Assembly: GCA_031267775.1 (NCBI GenBank)
Contig: JAIRYL010000205.1
Location: 1 to 11,998 of the forward strand
Origin: Tannerellaceae bacterium
GTDB taxonomy: Bacteria > Bacteroidota > Bacteroidia > Bacteroidales > Tannerellaceae
Reading direction: 5' to 3'
DNA: 11,998 nt
A program made the position numbers and the translations under genes. Below, piece after piece: positions 7,146 to 11,998 of the stretch (within the stretch, counting starts at the first letter, position 1; each line of letters opens with the position of its first letter). Under the pieces are notes generated by a model. It was not told the DNA's origin and made no database searches. It worked only from the letters and a program-made list of their open reading frames with translations.

Positions 7146-8002
7146 TCAAATCCCTCTCCATATACCCCTCTTACTACGCTTTGCGAGATAAAGGCCTGGC
7201 TGTCTATTTCTTTTATAAGCCTGAAAATGGCGACAGATTCGGATTTTTTGGCTAATAATACAATTACTTTGGTAGGTTTGCCGGAGTACCCCCCTACCCC
7301 GTCGAGCAAGGTGCAGCCTCTTCCCAAATCTTTAATAATACGCTCCGTTATCTCGTCGTACTTTTGCGAAAAAATAAGGAATTGAACAGACTGGCGATTG
7401 GCGTTGATGATACGGTCGAGCATATAATTGCTAACCCCCATTTCGACAAACCCGAAAATGATCTTGTTCACATCTTCAAAAAGTAAATACGAAGAACTGA
7501 TGATGATGAAATCAAAAAAAAGCAAGCCCGTTCCTATGGAAATATTTTTGTACTTATTGATGATAGCGGCAATGATATCCGTTCCGCCGGTGCTGCCGTT
7601 TACCGTAAATATCAGTCCCAGTCCTGCGCCGCATATCCCGCCGCCCAGTATGATAGACATAAAAGGTTGATCCTTAATTACAGGCGCGCCGCCCAGCAGC
7701 CATTCAAAAAAAGACAGGGAAAAAGATAAAGAAATTACGCCAAAGATAGTTTTTACCAGGAATTTAAGGCCTAATATTTTAAAGGCAAAGGCCAATAAAA
7801 CAAGATTGATAACCAGATAAGAAACCGAAACCGGAATGGAAGTTGCAAAAAAGATAAGCGCGCTGATACCGCTTACGCCGCCGGTTACAATTTCGTTGGA
7901 AAGGATAAATCCATTGAAACCAAACCCGTAGAGCGCAGTTCCAATGAAGATAACCAGATAGTCCTGAACGGCATAAAAAAGCTTTCGGATGTGTTTCTGC
8001 AT
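7130..8002 (-). CDS. YitT-family membrane protein with DUF2179 domain
   Basis: This encodes a 290-residue inner-membrane protein of the YitT family. Residues 10-175 hold about five or six hydrophobic helices, with family-typical glycine-rich segments: GFNGFILSNEIVTGGVSGIS (28-47) and ILGGGICGAGLGLIFTVNGS (118-137), the latter continuing into TGGTD. Residues about 205-284 form the soluble DUF2179 domain (GRGCTLLDGVGGYSGK, residues 228-242, then KVIVLLAKK), an alpha/beta fold with no established role. Members are suspected transporters, but no substrate is known. The ATG at 8002 is chosen over the TTG codon just before it because it overlaps the leuS stop by one base (TGATG), the arrangement of a coupled operon partner. 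It ends inside the 3' end of the convergent membrane-protein gene. Confidence 0.93.
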   Translation of the reverse strand: MQKHIRKLFYAVQDYLVIFIGTALYGFGFNGFILSNEIVTGGVSGISALIFFATSIPVSVSYLVINLVLLAFAFKILGLKFLVKTIFGVISLSFSLSFFEWLLGGAPVIKDQPFMSIILGGGICGAGLGLIFTVNGSTGGTDIIAAIINKYKNISIGTGLLFFDFIIISSSYLLFEDVNKIIFGFVEMGVSNYMLDRIINANRQSVQFLIFSQKYDEITERIIKDLGRGCTLLDGVGGYSGKPTKVIVLLAKKSESVAIFRLIKEIDSQAFISQSVVRGVYGEGFDQIKT

Positions 8003-10839
8003 CAAATGACGATGTTTATTATTTTATTGGGTACTACAATAATTTTTTTAGGCGTTTTGCCATCCAGCCATTTGGCGGCGGCTTGGTGCGTCAAGGCCGC
8101 TTTTTCGGCGTCCTGGCGCGCTGTTCCCGCCGGCAGTTCCATGTTGAAACGGGTTTTTCCGTTGAACGAAACGGCATAAGTTATTACATCCTCCTTCAGG
8201 TATTCTTCCTTGCAGCGGGGCCATTGCGCTTCTACAATGGTAGTTTTGTTACCCATTCCATGCCATAATTCTTCGGCTATATGCGGAGCAAACGGCGACA
8301 AAAGGATTAACAGGGGTTCTACTATTTCCCGTTTGTTACACTTGAGGGCTGTTAATTCGTTGATGCAAATCATAAAAGCGCTTACCGACGTATTGAAAGA
8401 AAAATGTTCAATATCAAAAGTTACTTTTTTAATCAGTTTATGAAGCGATTTTAATTCGTCCGCCGCAGGCTTGTCGGTTGATACGTTTACCGAATCCGTA
8501 TGGCCGAAGAATAAAGCCAGCAGTTTTTTAAGGAAACGGTGCACGCCGTCTATGCCGTTTGTATCCCACGGTTTGGACTGTTCCAGAGGTCCTAAAAACA
8601 TCTCGTACAGGCGCAAGGTATCGGCTCCGTATTTTTCTACAATATTGTCCGGATTCACTACGTTAAACATGGATTTAGACATTTTCTCTACCGTCCACCC
8701 GCAAATGTATTTGCCGTCTTCCGTTATAAATTCGGCGGTTTTGTATTCCGGACGCCAGTTGCGAAACGCTTCCCTGTCCAGTATATCGTTATGCACCATA
8801 TTTACGTCTACATGTAAAGGCGTAACCTCGTACCCGTTTTTCAGATTCAGGGATACAAAGGTATTGGAGTTGTTTATGCGATATACAAAGTTAGACCGTC
8901 CCTGAATCATTCCCTGATTAATCAGTTTCCTGAACGGTTCTTCATCTTTAATCACGCCCGAATCATAAAGAAATTTATTCCAGAACCGGCTATAGATTAA
9001 ATGTCCGGTAGCATGTTCGGCGCCGCCTGCGTACAAGTCTACATTCCCCCAGTAATCGTTTGCTTTTTTATCTACCAACGCTTTGCCGTTACGCGGGTTT
9101 TCGTAGCGGATATAATAAGCCGACGAACCTGCAAATCCCGGCATGGTATTCCGTTCGAGCGCGAAAATGGTTATGTTATCAATCCGCCACGTTTCAACTA
9201 CCTGGCCGTTTACGCTGTCCCACGCCCACTTTTCGGCGCGCCCCAGGGGAGGTTCGCCTGTTTCTGTGGGAAGAAACGTATCTACATCCGGCAATTTAAG
9301 CGGTAATTTATCCAGCGGGACAGGCTGAGGCATTCCATTTGCGTCGTAATAAACGGGGAATGGTTCGCCCCAATACCGCTGGCGACTGAACGTAGCGTCG
9401 CGCAGCCGGTAATTTACTTTTACCTTACCCAGTCCTTTTTCTTCCAGGTATAGCTTTGTTTTGGCGATAGCCTGATACACTTCCAGGCCGTTCAGTACCA
9501 GGCTACCCTCTTTTTCTTTGCCCTTTTGCGGAGAATTAATCAGTTTGCCTTCTTTGGCGTCAAAGCTCTCCTGCGATACGTCGCAACCTTCTATCAAGGG
9601 AATAACAGGTAAATTAAAATGTTTGGCAAAAGCATAGTCGCGACTGTCGTGTCCCGGTACGGCCATAATAGCTCCGGTGCCGTATCCTGCCAAAACATAA
9701 TCGCTTACCCAAACGGGAATCGCTTCGCCGGTTACGGGATTGACGGCGTACGAACCTGTAAACGCTCCCGTTACTTTTTTATCGGCCATGCGTTCGCGTT
9801 CTGTTTTCTTTTTGGCAGCTTCTACATATTTTTCTACCTCCGACCGCTGTTCTTTTGCAGTAAGCAAATCAACCAGTTCGCTTTCGGGCGCCAAAACCAT
9901 AAAGGTAACGCCGTAGACAGTATCGGCGCGGGTAGTAAAAACGGTAAATTCTACGGGAGAATCTTTCATTTTAAAGCGCATTTCGGCCCCTTCGCTCCGG
10001 CCTATCCAGTTGCGCTGCGTTTCTTTTAACGACTCCGTCCAGTCTATACTGTCCAGGCCATCCAATAAACGTTGCGCATAAGCCGAAACGCGCAAACACC
10101 ATTGGCGCATCATTTTTTGTTCCACAGGATATCCGCCTCTTTCGGAAAGTCCGTTAATCACTTCGTCGTTGGCCAGGACAGTTCCCAGCGTCGAACACCA
10201 GTTAACCAGCGTATCGCCCAGATAAGCTATCCGGTAGTTCATCAATATTTTCTGTTTTTCGCATACGCTTTTTTCTTTCCATTCGCCGGCCGTAAATGTA
10301 TACTCTTCGCTGCAGGCCGCGTGCAGCGGTTTGGCGCCAACCTGTTCAAACGCTTCTATCAATTCTTCAATCGGGCGCGCCTGCTGTGCGTCGTAGCAAT
10401 AATAGCTGTTAAACATTTGAATAAACGCCCATTGCGTCCAGTGATAATAAGCGGGATCGCAGGTTTGCACTTCGCGGCTCCAGTCAAACGAAAAGCCTAT
10501 TTTATCCAATTGTTCGCGATATCGTTCTATATTCTTTCTGGTAGTAATATACGGATGCTGTCCGGTTTGGATAGCATATTGCTCTGCCGGAAGCCCGTAA
10601 GCGTCGTATCCCATCGGATGCAAAACATTGAAACCGCATAACCTTTTATAACGCGAATAAATATCAGATGCTATATAACCCAGCGGATGTCCTACATGCA
10701 GTCCTGCTCCGGACGGATAAGGAAACATATCCAACACATAATATTTAGGTTTACTTTCATCTTCTTTTACTTGATAAACCTTATGGGCGTTCCAGTATTC
10801 CTGCCACTTCTTTTCTATTTCCCTGAAATTATATTCCAT
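8002..10839 (-). CDS. leuS: Leucyl-tRNA synthetase
   Basis: This encodes a 945-residue class I synthetase that charges tRNA-Leu with leucine in the cytoplasm. The catalytic Rossmann fold carries the HIGH signature as HVGH (48-51, in YPSGAGLHVGHPLGY) and KMSKS at 719-723. The CP1 editing domain shows TTRADTVYG (302-310) and GTGAIMAVPGHDSRD (387-401), including the Asp used to discard misacylated products. The anticodon-binding helical domain (about 750-875) and a C-terminal domain follow. At 945 residues it is longer than the E. coli enzyme (860). Extra sequence lies at about 150-195 and again before KMSKS, a pattern I associate with Bacteroidetes. The zinc-knuckle region near 213-245 has only C215 and no Cys cluster. 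The start fits the MEYNFREIEKKWQEYW family N-terminus. It is the first gene of the leuS-yitT unit. Confidence 0.98.
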   Translation of the reverse strand: MEYNFREIEKKWQEYWNAHKVYQVKEDESKPKYYVLDMFPYPSGAGLHVGHPLGYIASDIYSRYKRLCGFNVLHPMGYDAYGLPAEQYAIQTGQHPYITTRKNIERYREQLDKIGFSFDWSREVQTCDPAYYHWTQWAFIQMFNSYYCYDAQQARPIEELIEAFEQVGAKPLHAACSEEYTFTAGEWKEKSVCEKQKILMNYRIAYLGDTLVNWCSTLGTVLANDEVINGLSERGGYPVEQKMMRQWCLRVSAYAQRLLDGLDSIDWTESLKETQRNWIGRSEGAEMRFKMKDSPVEFTVFTTRADTVYGVTFMVLAPESELVDLLTAKEQRSEVEKYVEAAKKKTERERMADKKVTGAFTGSYAVNPVTGEAIPVWVSDYVLAGYGTGAIMAVPGHDSRDYAFAKHFNLPVIPLIEGCDVSQESFDAKEGKLINSPQKGKEKEGSLVLNGLEVYQAIAKTKLYLEEKGLGKVKVNYRLRDATFSRQRYWGEPFPVYYDANGMPQPVPLDKLPLKLPDVDTFLPTETGEPPLGRAEKWAWDSVNGQVVETWRIDNITIFALERNTMPGFAGSSAYYIRYENPRNGKALVDKKANDYWGNVDLYAGGAEHATGHLIYSRFWNKFLYDSGVIKDEEPFRKLINQGMIQGRSNFVYRINNSNTFVSLNLKNGYEVTPLHVDVNMVHNDILDREAFRNWRPEYKTAEFITEDGKYICGWTVEKMSKSMFNVVNPDNIVEKYGADTLRLYEMFLGPLEQSKPWDTNGIDGVHRFLKKLLALFFGHTDSVNVSTDKPAADELKSLHKLIKKVTFDIEHFSFNTSVSAFMICINELTALKCNKREIVEPLLILLSPFAPHIAEELWHGMGNKTTIVEAQWPRCKEEYLKEDVITYAVSFNGKTRFNMELPAGTARQDAEKAALTHQAAAKWLDGKTPKKIIVVPNKIINIVI

Positions 10840-10878
10840 TTTTCAAATTAAAATATGTAACGTTATAATTATTGTTTA

Positions 10879-10886
10879 CAAAGGTA
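10879..10886 (-). promoter_or_regulatory. -7 promoter box for leuS-yitT
   Basis: On the minus strand this reads TACCTTTG, a perfect TAnnTTTG, 39 bases upstream of the leuS ATG. A TTTG (plus-strand CAAA at 10904-10907) lies 17 bases further upstream, slightly closer than the usual -33 spacing. Confidence 0.55.
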
Positions 10887-10941
10887 ACGATTTATTTACT
10901 TATCAAATACATCCTTTGCAGGTATCCTTTAGTGGTACGTC

Positions 10942-10974
10942 GCGCAGGTAACGCTCCCCTGCCCTGCCCTGCGC
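10942..10974. repeat. Inverted repeat with CCCTG reiteration between divergent promoters
   Basis: GCGCAGG (10942-10948) and CCTGCGC (10968-10974) are perfect 7-bp arms around 19 bases that include CCCTGCCCTGCCCTG. It lies in the gap between the divergent leuS and lipoprotein promoters. No T-run follows on either strand, so terminator function is not supported. No gene was found in the rest of this 273-bp gap. Confidence 0.35.
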
Positions 10975-11064
10975 CGAATAGCAGGTTTGCCCGGTAACTT
11001 ACGCTCTGTTCGGAACGCAGAAGGTTTTTAGTGATGAAAATATAAAGTTTTACAAGGGAATAGA

Positions 11065-11072
11065 TAAATTTG
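11065..11072 (+). promoter_or_regulatory. -7 promoter box for the small lipoprotein gene
   Basis: TAAATTTG is a perfect TAnnTTTG, 40 bases before the ATG at 11113. No TTTG was found at the expected -33 distance. Confidence 0.5.
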
Positions 11073-11094
11073 CCGGTAAATATTCAGCAAGATT

Positions 11095-11116
11095 AAGGAG
11101 GCGTATGGCAATATGA
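11095..11116 (+). promoter_or_regulatory. Strong ribosome-binding site and three-codon upstream frame
   Basis: AAGGAGG at 11095-11101 is a full Shine-Dalgarno match, which is unusual for Bacteroidetes genes. It lies 11 bases before the ATG at 11113 and only 3 bases before another ATG at 11105. That ATG opens a minimal frame (Met-Ala-Ile-stop, 11105-11116) whose TGA overlaps the gene's ATG as ATGA. The 11113 start is kept because it leads directly into the signal sequence. Confidence 0.4.
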
Positions 11117-11610
11117 AAAAAGAAAAACTAACGGGGATACTTTTAGGCTTAGCGTGTTTGATTATGCATGATTCGTGCGCTAAACTGGTTCCTGCCGGTT
11201 TTTGGAACGAGTATCAAAAGCAGTTTATTCAGGAAAAAGAAAGCGATCAGGGACCTTGGGGCGGATACCGGAAAATAGTGTGGGAAAGTAATAAGATAAA
11301 GCTGTTCGATACGGAAAATATAATGGATTATTCCCGTTCAAACGGATGGCTTATTGCAGACAGTTTGCTGTTTTCGAATGATTCTATTCTGATTTTAACA
11401 AATTACGGTAAAACGGACTATTCATTTCGGATACTTGAAGATCATATTATTCCGCTTTTGGATATGGGAAGCGTTTATCAAATATATGTTTTTACGACGG
11501 GCTGGATAGCTGTTGAGCCGGGAAATGCAAGGGAAACGGAAAAGAATGGTTTTGTTCTGTTAGAATCCGGCGGCAAAAGAATGATCGTTTATCATACGTG
11601 GGGAGAATAA
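11113..11610 (+). CDS. Small putative lipoprotein of unknown function
   Basis: This encodes a 165-residue protein that I do not recognise. The N-terminus (KKEK, then a hydrophobic run to about residue 18) is an export signal. Cys22 in MHDSCAK is the likely lipidated residue, although the lipobox is poor (His at -3), and Cys15 is the alternative. Directly after comes AKLVPAGFWNEY, then a mostly beta-looking body rich in Trp and Tyr: GPWGGYRKIVW (47-57), NGWLIADSLLF (77-87), SILILTNYGKTDYSF (91-105) and IYVFTTGWIAVEP (123-135). It ends in an IVYHTWGE tail. There is no repeat or transmembrane segment beyond the signal. It has its own promoter box and a strong ribosome-binding site and stands alone between leuS and a minisatellite, so context gives no function. 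Codon use and intactness suggest a real gene. Confidence 0.8.
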   Translation: MKKEKLTGILLGLACLIMHDSCAKLVPAGFWNEYQKQFIQEKESDQGPWGGYRKIVWESNKIKLFDTENIMDYSRSNGWLIADSLLFSNDSILILTNYGKTDYSFRILEDHIIPLLDMGSVYQIYVFTTGWIAVEPGNARETEKNGFVLLESGGKRMIVYHTWGE

Positions 11611-11796
11611 ATCCGCCGTCCTTCGGTTATCGACAGGCGCGCTCAAGGAACGCCGCCCCCTGCTCAATGAACGCTTTCCATCCCTGTCAGGCAGAAAACC
11701 GGTACGTCTGTTTTACGTCCCGTTTGTTCATGCGAAAAGATCTTTACCTGATTTTTTTCCGGAAAAACGCGGAAAACTAAAAAATCTACTTAAAGA
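11611..11796. other. Gene-free gap between the lipoprotein gene and the minisatellite
   Basis: No gene is supported in these 186 bases. GCTCAAGGAACGC (11641-11653) recurs with one mismatch as GCTCAATGAACGC (11662-11674), 21 bases apart. A perfect 14-bp palindrome, TTTTTCCGGAAAAA, lies at 11754-11767. It could serve as a weak terminator-like element, but the arms are only A/T plus CCGG. Confidence 0.45.
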
Positions 11797-11998
11797 ATAT
11801 AAAAAATCCATGAATGGATGGCGACCAATTTTTGATGGATATAAAAAATCCATGAATGGATGGCGACCAATCTTTGATGGAAAAAAAAATCCTTTGATTG
11901 ATGGATACCAATCTTTGATTGATATAAAAAATCCTTTGATTGAATATAAAAAATCCATGGATGGATGGCGACAAATCTTTGATGGATGGCGACAAATC
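11797..11998. repeat. 21-bp minisatellite with two alternating unit types (runs off the window)
   Basis: Nine complete 21-bp units plus 13 bases of a tenth run to the window edge. Type A resembles ATATAAAAAATCCATGAATG plus G (11797, 11839, 11881, 11922, 11944). Type B resembles ATGGCGACCAATCTTTGATG plus G (11818, 11860, 11901, 11965, 11986). The order is A B A B A B A A B B. The unit at 11881 lacks one base, and one extra A sits at 11943, restoring phase. Type A units at 11881 and 11922 share the variant TCCTTTGATT. Type A units at 11797 and 11839 contain the near-palindrome ATCCAT-GA-ATGGAT. Read on the minus strand the array gives a heptapeptide pattern (SIHGFFI / SIKDWSP). However, both unit types lack stops in all three minus-strand frames, so openness is not evidence of coding. 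Confidence 0.85.

Noticed and set aside
9619..10641. Long plus-strand open frames opposite leuS (9619-10029 and 10072-10641)
   Set aside because: They are antisense shadows of a certain leuS gene and have no independent domain.
11754..11767. Rho-independent terminator for the lipoprotein gene
   Set aside because: The 14-bp palindrome has A/T arms with only CCGG at the centre, no loop and no following T-run. It lies about 145 bases past the stop codon.
11728..11995. Two overlapping minus-strand open frames across the minisatellite called as genes
   Set aside because: Neither unit type has a stop in any minus-strand frame, so open frames arise automatically. Both frames are also cut by the window edge or lack a credible start.
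11797..11998. CRISPR array
   Set aside because: Units are contiguous, with no unique spacers between repeats and no cas genes nearby.

Overview
The window looks like a chromosomal segment of a Bacteroidota bacterium, most likely order Bacteroidales. The evidence is a DUF4294 protein, a PorZ-type component of the type IX secretion system, a long Bacteroidetes-style leucyl-tRNA synthetase, and perfect matches to the Bacteroidetes -7 promoter box (TAnnTTTG) just upstream of six of the seven apparent transcription units. No rRNA, tRNA, CRISPR array, transposase, phage gene or integrase was seen.

Layout, left to right. (1) An exported DUF4294 protein (+) runs tail to tail into a SpoU/TrmH-family RNA methyltransferase (-). 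(2) A gene-poor stretch of about 500 bp follows, with a few short repeats and one clear dyad. (3) nadA, quinolinate synthase (+), has its promoter box almost touching the start codon. (4) It converges on rdgB-porZ, a minus-strand pair with stop and start codons overlapping by one base: an NTP-sanitising pyrophosphatase and a secretion attachment-complex protein. (5) About 460 bp without a gene hold hairpin-forming repeats and GC-rich low-complexity sequence. (6) A polytopic membrane protein (+), possibly a GT-C-type glycosyltransferase, has its own promoter. (7) leuS-yitT, another tightly coupled minus-strand pair, follows. (8) A small putative lipoprotein of unknown function (+) comes next. 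(9) A 21-bp minisatellite runs off the right edge.

Most genes are housekeeping: RNA modification, NAD synthesis, nucleotide-pool cleaning, leucine charging and secretion. The four minus-strand genes leuS, yitT, rdgB and porZ are collinear and would read as one operon if the oppositely oriented membrane-protein gene and its repeat-rich flank were removed. I infer that this block was inserted or is variable. The convergent pairs overlap or nearly touch, so terminators there would have to lie inside the opposing genes.

I found no convincing new multigene system. The signals most worth a second look are the 21-bp repeat array, the hairpin repeats between rdgB and the membrane-protein gene, and two promoter boxes (DUF4294 gene and nadA) that leave almost no 5' leader.
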